The notes: generated by a model from the letters alone, not told the origin. A stretch of 7,856 nt of DNA from an uncultured Bacteroidales bacterium (GCA_937911235.1 CALDPN010000176.1:1-7856); one strand, 5' to 3'. Shown: positions 1 through 6,118, counted from the stretch's first letter. Program-made: numbers and translations.

Positions 1-364
1 AGTCAGAGGTAAAGAGCTGAACATCAATGCCCAATTCCTTCACCAAATCACGAAGCCAATAAAGATACTTTTTATCTCTAATAACTTTTGCAATGTCTTC
101 TAAAGTTCCTGTTCCTTCTAATACAACTTTAGTTGCTTTTAATAAACGACCTAATTTATATTGTAAGAAAGGTTTATCAGAATCAAAATAGTTTTCATTA
201 ACAAAGCCACCATCTTTAGTTTTGAATGTAACTCTTAAATATTTATTACCTTCTTTACTTGTAGTCATTTCAGCTTTGAACACTTGTGCTAAGTGTCTTC
301 CTTCAGTTACTGTTGAATTACCATTTGGTTTATCTTTTGGTAATGCGTCGAAATTAATTGCCAT
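1..364 (-). CDS. DUF669-like phage DNA-metabolism protein, partial (3' end off the window)
   Basis: The frame is open from ATG 362-364 to the left edge: 121 codons, with no stop seen. The start has a strong site (AAGGAGG, then about 8 bases) lying inside the end of the upstream gene, whose stop is 2 bases before. The N-terminus (MAINFDALPKD) followed by a basic and beta-rich stretch resembles the DUF669 proteins that sit next to AAA_24 ATPases and SNF2 helicases in Firmicute phages; an ssDNA-binding or annealing role is inferred from that context only. Residues 1-101 use AT-rich codons like the neighbours. Residues 102-121 (WLRDLVKELGI...FTSD) use GC-richer codons (GTG, AAG, GGC, CTC, ACC) and do not look like the expected continuation; see findings. 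The gene is very likely real, the family assignment only moderately sure. Confidence 0.6.
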   Translation of the reverse strand, partial: MAINFDALPKDKPNGNSTVTEGRHLAQVFKAEMTTSKEGNKYLRVTFKTKDGGFVNENYFDSDKPFLQYKLGRLLKATKVVLEGTGTLEDIAKVIRDKKYLYWLRDLVKELGIDVQLFTSD

Positions 365-365
365 A

Positions 366-719
366 TTATTTTTCCTCCTTCTCTGCTACTGGTGTGATTG
401 GCATTCTATCTATAGTTAATAGTGAAGTCACACCTTCTAAAATTTTAAGTACTGCATCTTCTTTAGCTCTAGTATATTTAATAGAGTTTTTGTTTATCTC
501 TGTTAAATATTTAACATCTCTGTTATACATTTCTACTTGCTCACTTAATTGATTACGTAGATTATTTTGAATTTCTTCTGCTAATCTTAATGCATTATCT
601 TTACATTCACATAATTGTTTGTATTGTTCATTAGTTATTTCTGTATCAGCTGCAACTAATTCACAAGGTAATGTGTCATTAACACATTCTTCTATTGGCA
701 TATCTTTTTTCTTAGCCAT
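366..719 (-). CDS. Small coiled-coil hypothetical protein (117 aa)
   Basis: I do not recognise this protein. It starts at ATG 719 behind AGGAGG with a 7-base spacer, 11 bases after the stop of the AAA_24 ATPase gene, and its 3' end carries the ribosome binding site of the next gene. It is highly charged. Residues about 28-90 are rich in Glu, Lys, Leu, Asn and Gln with heptad-like spacing and look like a long helix or coiled coil. The N-terminus is lysine-rich (MAKKKD) and the C-terminus is acidic (EKEEK). There is no signal peptide or membrane segment. Its position between the recombination ATPase and a DUF669-like protein suggests an accessory part of the same DNA-metabolism module, but no function can be read from the sequence. 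Confidence 0.75.
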   Translation of the reverse strand: MAKKKDMPIEECVNDTLPCELVAADTEITNEQYKQLCECKDNALRLAEEIQNNLRNQLSEQVEMYNRDVKYLTEINKNSIKYTRAKEDAVLKILEGVTSLLTIDRMPITPVAEKEEK

Positions 720-730
720 ATTACTTCCTC

Positions 731-1690
731 CTAATCTTGTGTTAATTGTATGAACATATCACGTAAATCTGCTAAAGGTATTTCCTCTATCTTAGAGTCT
801 TTGTGTCCTGCTGTTTCTTTTATATTACGCCAAATACTCATACGTGTTTTGTTACCTTCACAATATTCCTTAACACCTTCTATATAATTTTTTCTTTGTT
901 GCTCTAATAAAATTTCAGGTGATGTACCTTCTGCTAAATAAGATGCAACTTGTTTAAGTAAATCATCAGTGAACTCATACTCTATTCCTTCTTCAAGGAT
1001 TGCGTATCTTGATTTAATAATCAATGCTACTGGTGCTTTACCTTTTGTATTACCTGGACTAATCATTCTTAATACTAAGTCAGGTTCATACTTTAATCCA
1101 TCTTGTTGGATTTGTTGTTCACCTAATGAAACGACTTCGTTCTTTCCTTTAGCCTCATTCATTTCAAGTGCGAACTTTTCTTTACTACGTACTGTAGTTA
1201 TGATATGTGCCTTTGGGCTACGTACTAAATCAAATATTAAATTCTTTTCTTTAGATACTTCTTCATCATTCCAAGCTGTGTAATCATTTGCACTACGGCT
1301 TGTTGATTTTACTTTAGATACTTTATCTAATACACCACCTTGTCTTGTCCACGCGTGTGAATAACTATCCATAATAACAACTTCAGCGCCTGCATCTATA
1401 GCTTCATCTCTTAAAGCTTTATAGTTACTAGGTGCGTATCCGTCTTCTGGTGTAAGGTCTACTTTATTTATTGATTCAAACCTTGCGCCAGTATGCATAG
1501 GTATATCTACGAATAAGTCAAGTGCCATATTCTCTGTATCTATTGCATAGATTTTATCCCAACTGCTAGCGAGTGCTCTAGCAAATGCAAGTGCTAATCC
1601 AGATTTACCTTTACCAGTTAAACCTTCTATCATTATAGATGCTTTAGCCTGCATTCTTGTAGAGGTACGAAATTTCTTTCCTAATGCCAT
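731..1690 (-). CDS. AAA_24 / Sak4-like RecA-fold ATPase, phage recombination (319 aa)
   Basis: P-loop NTPase of the AAA_24 type, related to phage Sak4 single-strand annealing/recombination ATPases. With the ATG start, residues 23-31 are a Walker A loop (GLTGKGKSG), a DTEN segment at about 51-54 follows the second strand, and VVIMDSYSHAW at 104-114 is Walker B with Asp108. HIITTVRSK (about 165-173) and YEPDLVLRM fit the later RecA-core strands. The C-terminal ~80 residues are helical and charged. A longer frame begins at GTG 1699, but ATG 1690 has a good GGGAGG site 8 bases upstream that would lie inside the longer version, so ATG is preferred. The site overlaps the end of the SSB-like gene. 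Together with that gene and the SNF2 helicase it forms a phage replication/recombination cassette; it would bind ATP and probably act on ssDNA with the SSB. Confidence 0.85.
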   Translation of the reverse strand: MALGKKFRTSTRMQAKASIMIEGLTGKGKSGLALAFARALASSWDKIYAIDTENMALDLFVDIPMHTGARFESINKVDLTPEDGYAPSNYKALRDEAIDAGAEVVIMDSYSHAWTRQGGVLDKVSKVKSTSRSANDYTAWNDEEVSKEKNLIFDLVRSPKAHIITTVRSKEKFALEMNEAKGKNEVVSLGEQQIQQDGLKYEPDLVLRMISPGNTKGKAPVALIIKSRYAILEEGIEYEFTDDLLKQVASYLAEGTSPEILLEQQRKNYIEGVKEYCEGNKTRMSIWRNIKETAGHKDSKIEEIPLADLRDMFIQLTQD

Positions 1691-1695
1691 TCTTC

Positions 1696-1974
1696 TCACC
1701 TCCCTTCAAATTCTTCTATCGGTTTACCACGGTTAAGAAAACTTAGCTTCTCAGCAAATACACCTAAGGCATACTTACCACCAGTTAGATGTCCTCTAAC
1801 ACCTACGATATCGCCTTCTTTACAGTAGTCTCTAATGTGCTCCATTATGTTTTTAGATGCATTAACGTGTACTAGAACTTTACTATCTTGTTCTATAATT
1901 TCAACAATAATGTCACAGTCGTATGCATCTATTTCTTTAATACGTCCAACAAAGACACAATGATTCATATTCAT
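1696..1974 (-). CDS. Short SSB-like OB-fold protein (92 aa)
   Basis: A short single-stranded-DNA-binding-like protein. It opens with a strand and VFVGRIKEI (residues 7-15), continues with VLVHVNAS (33-40) and a helix (42-52), then GDIVGVRGHL (54-63) and a last strand AEKLSFL (74-80). This order matches the SSB OB fold: VGR near the start, GD.V.V.G in the middle, and a late strand ending ..FL. It is shorter than typical bacterial SSB (about 150-180 aa) and lacks the acidic C-terminal tail DDDIPF, ending instead with EEFEGR, so it may not recruit host partners in the usual way. ATG 1974 follows AAGGAG by 6 bases and begins one base after the helicase stop. Its end overlaps the ribosome binding site of the ATPase gene, so the two are probably translationally coupled. 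Confidence 0.75.
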   Translation of the reverse strand: MNMNHCVFVGRIKEIDAYDCDIIVEIIEQDSKVLVHVNASKNIMEHIRDYCKEGDIVGVRGHLTGGKYALGVFAEKLSFLNRGKPIEEFEGR

Positions 1975-1975
1975 A

Positions 1976-3541
1976 CTATTCTCCTTTCAAATACTTTTGA
2001 TAATCATTTATTAAATCTAGTTCAGATGAACTACGATTCAAACTTTTTTCTATATTCTTTTCGTAAGTATTATTCATAACTAAAGAATAAATTGTTTGTT
2101 CCTTCTTCACTCTGTCTTTAGATGTAGCAACAAATCTATCTTCTGCTTGTTCTATATCTCCGACAGGTGGGAACTTATCTGTAAATATAATTGTGTCTGC
2201 ACTATCTAAAGTTAATCCTTCTTTACCTGCGTCTATCTGTATAAGTAATACACGAAGTTTACCTGCTTGAAAATCTTTCTTTAGTTTCTCACGTTGTTTA
2301 GATGTAGTCTCACCGACAAAGATGTCGGAGTCCTTTATCTTCTCGTGTAAAAGTTTTAACCATTGAGTAAACTTACTAAAGATAATAACTTGTTTCTCAG
2401 GATAGTCATTTAGATATTGCTGTATCCAGTTGTACTTAGGTGATGTGTTATCACCCAGCGATAGCAAAGCGGGCGACAAACATATTTGTCTCTCACGCAA
2501 TAGCGTATCTAATGTACCTACTGTAGTTACATCTCCTGTTTCAAAGAACTCTTTTAACTCCTTGATGTATCTGGCTTGGTGTTCAGTTGGTTCTAGATAA
2601 ATAGTTTGTTTATCTTTATTAGGTAACCAAGGCATTACTTCAATTCGTTTACGTTGTGTGGATATTAAATCTAAGAACTCTTGTAGTTCTTCTGGTCTTC
2701 GTAATGGTCCTATCTCTGTAGTTTGTATAGCTCTACGACCATTCCATATCTCCCTATATTCTTTTATAAAATAATAATCTATAAATCTCCAGTAAGATTT
2801 AAACAAACTAGGATATAAGAAGTGAAGGATACTATATATTTCTTCCTGCTTCTTAAGTGTTGGTGTTCCTGTTAATGCTAGTTTGTTTGGTATATCTTTT
2901 AATTTGAATGCAGCCTCTGCTGTTTTGTTCTTATAGTTTCTAATACGATGTGCTTCATCTAATACAACTGCATCTATATCTTTATGTGCTAGTATATCAG
3001 CTAAGTCTCCAGTACTATGTGTATACTCACCTGTGGTTTTATCATAGTGGTCTACGATTCTTAGACATTCATAGCCTATAACTAAACCATCTGTCCACGT
3101 TTCTAATAACTTTAATCTTTTTGTTTTAGTTCCTTGTAATGCAATACAAGGGTCTCCATACCACTGTTCAAATTCTGATTTCCATACTGGTACCATTGAT
3201 GCGGGACATACTATCAATACTTTCTTACATCCTTTTAGTTTGAGACTTAACAAACTTGTAGGTGTTTTACCTGTACGTTGCTGGTTAAAACATCCTGCAT
3301 TCTTTCTCTGTGCCAAAAATATAGCGTCCTCTTTTTGATAGGCACGTAAGTCTTTTAATAAATCTAAATTAAAATCATTTCTAAATTGTTCTGTAGTTAC
3401 TTCAAAGCCTAGGCGTTTACAAGCAGATGGTGTATTAGGTATCAACTCACAACCACCTGCTCTACCTACACCTATCTTATTATCAGTTCGTAACTCTAAC
3501 TTCAAACGGGTCGCTCTCTGCAATCTGTACGTTAGGGGCAT
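1976..3541 (-). CDS. SNF2-family DEAH-box helicase (521 aa)
   Basis: Superfamily 2 DNA helicase/translocase of the SNF2 type common in Firmicute phage replication modules. Motifs in order: LRAYQKEDA (65-73, Q-like region), QQRTGKT (87-93, Walker A), VLIVCPASMVPVW (108-120, Ia), VVLDEAH (192-198, Walker B/DEAH), LALTGTP (221-227, III), VIIFSKFTQWL (385-395, IV), QIDAGKEGLTL (435-445, V) and IEQAEDR (463-469, VI). Motif VI lacks the HRIGQ tail of chromatin remodellers (FVATSKD follows), as is usual for short phage versions. No extra domains are seen beyond the two RecA lobes. The start overlaps the upstream 141-aa gene by 59 bases; it is still the best start because AAGGAGG lies 6 bases before ATG 3541. 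It probably unwinds or remodels DNA for phage replication or recombination with the downstream SSB-like and AAA_24 proteins. Confidence 0.9.
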   Translation of the reverse strand: MPLTYRLQRATRLKLELRTDNKIGVGRAGGCELIPNTPSACKRLGFEVTTEQFRNDFNLDLLKDLRAYQKEDAIFLAQRKNAGCFNQQRTGKTPTSLLSLKLKGCKKVLIVCPASMVPVWKSEFEQWYGDPCIALQGTKTKRLKLLETWTDGLVIGYECLRIVDHYDKTTGEYTHSTGDLADILAHKDIDAVVLDEAHRIRNYKNKTAEAAFKLKDIPNKLALTGTPTLKKQEEIYSILHFLYPSLFKSYWRFIDYYFIKEYREIWNGRRAIQTTEIGPLRRPEELQEFLDLISTQRKRIEVMPWLPNKDKQTIYLEPTEHQARYIKELKEFFETGDVTTVGTLDTLLRERQICLSPALLSLGDNTSPKYNWIQQYLNDYPEKQVIIFSKFTQWLKLLHEKIKDSDIFVGETTSKQREKLKKDFQAGKLRVLLIQIDAGKEGLTLDSADTIIFTDKFPPVGDIEQAEDRFVATSKDRVKKEQTIYSLVMNNTYEKNIEKSLNRSSSELDLINDYQKYLKGE

Positions 3542-3908
3542 ACTCTTCCTCCTTGTTTAGTGGGATGTAAGTATAGATAAAGATAGGTCCTTCCTTCTTT
3601 TTACTTTGACTTGATTGATTAACTAATGTATTTAATAATTGTGCTTGACCTGTTGACCTACTCTGGTCTATGTCACGCATCATTTTTCTTATTGCAGTTT
3701 GTTGATTCAAACTTAATTCTAATTCTAAAAAGTCTTGTACTCTTGGGTCTGTTAAAAATAATTTCCAGTCTGATGCACTGAACTCCGTTGCACTAGCTAA
3801 TTCATAATGTGAATAGTACAGTGCGTCTTCTCCTAGTTCATTGAATACATCTTGTAACTGTTGTAACTCTATTTCATTATCATTAAATTTAATATTCATT
3901 AGTCCCAT
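3483..3908 (-). CDS. Hypothetical phage protein upstream of the helicase (141 aa)
   Basis: I do not recognise a named family. The N-terminal third is acidic. Residues about 42-65 (TEFSASDWKLFL and on through DPRVQDFLELEL) form amphipathic helices, followed by a basic helix (IRKMMRDIDQSRSTGQ) that could bind nucleic acid or a partner. The C-terminus is a short beta-like GPIFIYTYIPL followed by an acidic tail. ATG 3908 follows GGAGGT by 6 bases, and that site is the last codons of the HTH gene, so the pair is tightly coupled. Its last 59 bases overlap the start of the helicase gene. It has no signal peptide or membrane segment. The tryptophan/leucine-rich helical block recalls small DNA-associated phage proteins, but that is an impression. 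Role inferred only from position: replication or its control. Confidence 0.7.
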   Translation of the reverse strand: MGLMNIKFNDNEIELQQLQDVFNELGEDALYYSHYELASATEFSASDWKLFLTDPRVQDFLELELSLNQQTAIRKMMRDIDQSRSTGQAQLLNTLVNQSSQSKKKEGPIFIYTYIPLNKEEEYAPNVQIAESDPFEVRVTN

Positions 3909-3912
3909 ATTA

Positions 3913-4356
3913 TTACCTCCAGTTTATTAACTGTTCTAATTGTATCATAAATCTTTTGATTGTTACAAGGTCTTCGTCTTCTGTTTTATAAACATATTCA
4001 AATTGTCCTGCAGAAATATAATCTTCTAGATATCTGTACAAAGTCTGTTGATGTATTTGTAATAGTTCTCTGATACGAAGTATAGGGACACCGCTACGAT
4101 AATACATTACAGCTAACTCTTGTTTAGATGGAACAAGTATCCCTCTATCTTGATACACATCTGATGCTAATCTTTTTAAAGTCATTATGTTACAATTAAA
4201 TAAATTACCTAGACTATCTAATATATCTAAAGTGAGTGCTGATTTATTATTAGCATCTAAAAGTTTCTTTATAAAAATATAAAATTGTATTTCATACAGT
4301 CTATCACGCTCTGCATCTGTTAATGCTTTTACATTAATTCTTCTTTTATTTCCCAT
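3913..4356 (-). CDS. Helix-turn-helix DNA-binding protein (147 aa)
   Basis: Residues about 77-113 (SKQELAVMYYRSGVP, then ILRIRELLQIHQQTLYRYLEDY) are a helix-turn-helix of the Hin/sigma-like kind: a helix containing 'MYYRSGVPILRI', a turn, then a recognition helix ending TLYRYL. The N-terminal half is helical and charged and may form a second DNA-binding or dimerisation unit (DIL..LGNLFNCNIMTLKRL). The start ATG 4356 follows AAAGGAG by 8 bases, at the end of the 319-base structured region behind the RT gene. It is the first gene of the replication block, so it could be its regulator, or a replication initiator or loader. Because it follows the retron-like unit it could also be read as an HTH retron accessory, but the tight coupling to the next gene argues that it belongs to the phage module. 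Confidence 0.75.
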   Translation of the reverse strand: MGNKRRINVKALTDAERDRLYEIQFYIFIKKLLDANNKSALTLDILDSLGNLFNCNIMTLKRLASDVYQDRGILVPSKQELAVMYYRSGVPILRIRELLQIHQQTLYRYLEDYISAGQFEYVYKTEDEDLVTIKRFMIQLEQLINWR

Positions 4357-4397
4357 AGTAACAACTCCTTTCTATTTAACAATGCTTAAAAATTAGA

Positions 4398-4462
4398 GTG
4401 AACCTGCATGGTTACAGCGGATTAATCCCTGTATTAATCAGCTGTTACCTGGCAGGTTTCAC
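4398..4462 (-). repeat. 65-nt long imperfect hairpin, possible terminator or msd-like stem
   Basis: Arms on the + strand: GTGAACCTGC (4398-4407) pairs with 4452-4462 with one bulged base; GGTTACAGC (4410-4418) pairs with 4441-4449 with one T-T mismatch; GATTAAT (4420-4426) pairs perfectly with 4433-4439; the loop is 6 bases (4427-4432). That gives about 25 pairs with small symmetric internal loops. On the transcribed strand a run of five T follows about 5 bases after the stem, so it might end transcription between the RT and the HTH gene, although the stem is longer than a typical intrinsic terminator. Confidence 0.6.
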
Positions 4463-4541
4463 GACTGAAGTGACAGTGTGAATCATTTGATTATTATCTA
4501 AATGAATTTAATCTAGGATTAAATGATTGCCATTGTTAAAT

Positions 4542-4642
4542 TATAATAGTGCTTTAAATAGTAGCGGCGAATAGCTCCGCGAGGCGTTTCGCAAGCTGGC
4601 TACGACAATGTGAAACTTTATCTGTAAGAGTAAAGCATTATA
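4542..4642 (-). repeat. 12-bp closing stem around a GC-rich hairpin domain
   Basis: On the + strand TATAAT (4542-4547) pairs with ATTATA (4637-4642) and GCTTTA (4551-4556) pairs with TAAAGC (4631-4636), with AGT (4548-4550) bulged. Inside, GTAGC (4561-4565) pairs with GCTAC (4599-4603), enclosing an AGCT/AGCT stem extended by CGC/GCG pairs with a bulge. A competing pairing CTTTA (4616-4620) with TAAAG (4631-4635) exists. One transcribed-strand arm also reads TATAAT (4642-4637), but no -35 box is visible at 17 bases, so I do not call a promoter. Confidence 0.5.
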
Positions 4643-4675
4643 CTCGGGTATCGAAATATAATAATTCCACTATTA

Positions 4676-5833
4676 TTAGACTTGATGTCTTAATATCTTT
4701 TTAATCTCTTGCATAAAATGGAAGTCATACTTCTGATTCATACTTTGCATTAAACCATAATAATAATCAGGCTCTATATTTTTTAGGTATGCTAGTTCCC
4801 CATTTAATTCTAGTACATATTCATAGTCTCTATGTCCTTGGAAGAATTGGAATAGCATAGTTTTTATTCTTCTCTTTCTTCTATATCCTATTGTGATGTT
4901 ATCATCTTTGTTATACATAATACCTAGGTTCCAGTTGCGTCCTGCTTTAGAACCGAATCTAGTTTTCTCATCCTTAATTTCAAAAGGTGTTTGCATTTCT
5001 AATAATAATGCTTTAACTAAACTTATTACTTCATTAGTATCAAACTTATGACGACAACTAATAAGCATATCATCTGCGTATCTAGTATAAGTATAGAAGT
5101 TATCATCTAAACTGTTAAGCATTTTATTTATATGATAGTCTATAGGTACCATTAACCAGTTAGTTATAAGCGGTGATAGTGGTGTACCTTGTGGTAGTTC
5201 TCCATCTAAACACGCTAGGCTACATAGGCTATCTATAAATTCATTATAACATGAATCCTCCATTAAAGTAAATGGATAAATTAGTCTAAGTTGTTTCTTA
5301 ATAAACTCAGGACTACAGTTATTAAAGAACTTAGATATGTCTAACTTCAAGAACCAATTAGGTTTGTGGTCTTGATGTCTTTGTAATGCCTTCTTACAGT
5401 CACGCTCTTTTATATATGCATAAGCTGAGTCGTGTGGGCATACTCCGATATGTTCTAATTGTATTTTAATTTCTTGCATAAATTCTTTAAGCACATCTCC
5501 TGGTGCTTTGATTTCTCTAAAGCCTCCTGTTGCTTTAGGTATTTTAAATTCGTGGTAAACTATATCTGCTTGGTGTTGTAGTAACCATACCCTAATTACT
5601 TCTGTTAATTGGTTTACCTTATTAATATGTCTAACTGTATATCTACGTTGTGTCTCTGTTATTCTAGTTGGGTCTACTTGTATAGTACGATAGCGTGCGT
5701 AAGATAAATCTCTATACACTGCATTGACTCCAGCTTCTGGTTCTTGGTAGTCATTGCCTGCAAATAGATTATCTAAAACTTCATCAATATTAATTTGTCT
5801 ATCTCTTTTTCTATACCTATAAGTGTAAAACAT
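4676..5833 (-). CDS. Retron-type reverse transcriptase (385 aa)
   Basis: RNA-directed DNA polymerase. Motifs in order: FKIPKATGGFREIKAP (96-111, fingers, RT1); KALQRH (148-153), at the place of the retron NAxxH region; FLKLDISKFF (161-170, motif A, catalytic Asp165); LPQGTPLSPLITN (213-225, motif B); YTRYADDMLIS (249-259, catalytic Asp254 and Asp255); RNWNLGIMYNKDDNITIG (299-316), where retrons carry VTG; and LNGELAYLKNIEPDYY (343-358), a retron-like thumb. There is no maturase or endonuclease domain, against a group II intron, and QG rather than SQ in motif B, against a diversity-generating RT. Length fits stand-alone retron RTs, with an extra ~90-residue N-terminus. ATG 5833 follows AAAGGAG by 6 bases, 18 bases after the a2 repeat of a candidate ncRNA. 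Probably primes msDNA-like synthesis on that RNA. The missing canonical VTG makes it a divergent or retron-related clade. Confidence 0.88.
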   Translation of the reverse strand: MFYTYRYRKRDRQINIDEVLDNLFAGNDYQEPEAGVNAVYRDLSYARYRTIQVDPTRITETQRRYTVRHINKVNQLTEVIRVWLLQHQADIVYHEFKIPKATGGFREIKAPGDVLKEFMQEIKIQLEHIGVCPHDSAYAYIKERDCKKALQRHQDHKPNWFLKLDISKFFNNCSPEFIKKQLRLIYPFTLMEDSCYNEFIDSLCSLACLDGELPQGTPLSPLITNWLMVPIDYHINKMLNSLDDNFYTYTRYADDMLISCRHKFDTNEVISLVKALLLEMQTPFEIKDEKTRFGSKAGRNWNLGIMYNKDDNITIGYRRKRRIKTMLFQFFQGHRDYEYVLELNGELAYLKNIEPDYYYGLMQSMNQKYDFHFMQEIKKILRHQV

Positions 5834-5851
5834 AATAGTCTCCTTTCTTTT

Positions 5852-5861
5852 TCTAATAGTA
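5852..5861 (-). repeat. a2 arm of the retron-like inverted repeat
   Basis: Reads TACTATTAGA on the transcribed strand, complementary to a1 over 10 of 10 bases (12 of 13 to position 5864). It sits just upstream of the AAAGGAG site of the RT gene, the usual place for the 3' end of a retron RNA. Pairing with a1 may also affect access to that site. Confidence 0.65.
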
Positions 5862-6103
5862 CTAAAGAGTTAATAACGCCAAGGAATCCAATCGAAGGTG
5901 AGCAGTATCCAATCATTCTGGATTAGAAGTAATGTCTGAAGTGTATACATCTGAACCCGACCCAGGCAGTGGAGTGAGTTTGGAGATGACGTCTCGTCCT
6001 CCATCCCGATGCAGCTCCAGTCTTCATGCTGAATTCTCGACTTAAAAGTGTAATACATCTTCTCATTTGATAGATGCTTTATATCTTCCCGATATAAAAA
6101 TAC

Positions 6104-6113
6104 TACTATTAGA
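6104..6113 (-). repeat. a1 arm of the retron-like inverted repeat
   Basis: Reads TCTAATAGTA on the transcribed strand and is perfectly complementary to the a2 arm about 250 bases downstream. Allowing one mismatch the pairing extends to 13 positions (6101-6113). It begins 5 bases after the stop of the ThiF-like gene, so the RNA would be processed from, or start within, the operon transcript. Confidence 0.65.
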
Positions 6114-6118
6114 TTTAA

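Larger units (their letters stand above)
4391..4656 (-). ncRNA. Candidate structured RNA or leader between RT and HTH genes
   Basis: This is the core of a 319-base stretch (4357-4675) without a gene. It is unusually dense in inverted repeats compared with the other gene junctions here, which are only a few bases long. Seen: a 12-bp stem with a 3-nt bulge (4542-4556 with 4631-4642) closing a GC-rich domain; an 8-bp hairpin with a TAG loop (4506-4524); a 9-bp hairpin with one bulge (4458-4482); and a 65-nt long hairpin (4398-4462). The last two share bases and so cannot form together. A small ATAC/GTAT hairpin lies near 4640-4651. It matches no tRNA, rRNA or riboswitch class I know. It could be a stand-alone RNA, a switchable leader of the HTH gene, a second RT-associated RNA, or a replication origin acting as DNA. 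Strand assigned from neighbouring genes. Confidence 0.4.
5852..6113 (-). ncRNA. Candidate retron msr-msd RNA upstream of the RT
   Basis: The 285 bases between the ThiF-like gene and the RT gene hold a unit with retron architecture on the transcribed strand. It begins 5 bases after the ThiF stop with a1 (6113-6104) and ends with a perfectly complementary a2 (5861-5852), 18 bases before the RT start. A G follows a1 directly (position 6103), where the 2'-branching G is expected. Two hairpins abut next, 8 bp (6078-6098) and 6 bp (6055-6077), like msr stems. The middle (5941-6040) is about 53% G+C, far above the surroundings, and contains a hairpin at 5981-6003 (TGGAG GACG / CGTC CTCCA with a 2-nt bulge) with a second TGGAG/CTCCA pair outside it (5970-5974 with 6015-6019). 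The exact msd template and cDNA ends cannot be set from sequence alone. Confidence 0.62.

Noticed and set aside
222..1283. Plus-strand ORFs over the left-hand genes (for example 222-419, 358-552, 969-1283)
   Set aside because: They lie opposite well-supported minus-strand genes with strong ribosome binding sites and read as hydrophobic, low-information translations.
4637..4642. TATAAT -10 box on the transcribed strand in the structured gap
   Set aside because: No -35-like hexamer sits 16-18 bases upstream and no extended -10 is present. The bases are explained as an arm of the 12-bp stem.
4390..4660. tRNA, CRISPR array or known riboswitch in the RT-HTH gap
   Set aside because: There is no T-loop GTTC sequence, no regular repeat-spacer pattern, and no riboswitch core that I recognise.
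4676..5833. Diversity-generating retroelement RT
   Set aside because: Motif B is LPQGTPLSP, not the SQ form of DGR RTs, and no near-duplicate template/variable repeat pair with adenine-biased changes was found.
5870..6058. 62-codon minus-strand ORF inside the candidate retron RNA
   Set aside because: It has no good ribosome binding site and its codon content is unlike the real genes. It covers the structured GC-rich RNA region between a1 and a2, so it is more likely a chance frame.
4391..6113. Group II intron with an encoded RT
   Set aside because: The RT has no maturase or endonuclease domain and no domain V-like hairpin was found downstream. Both neighbouring genes look intact.
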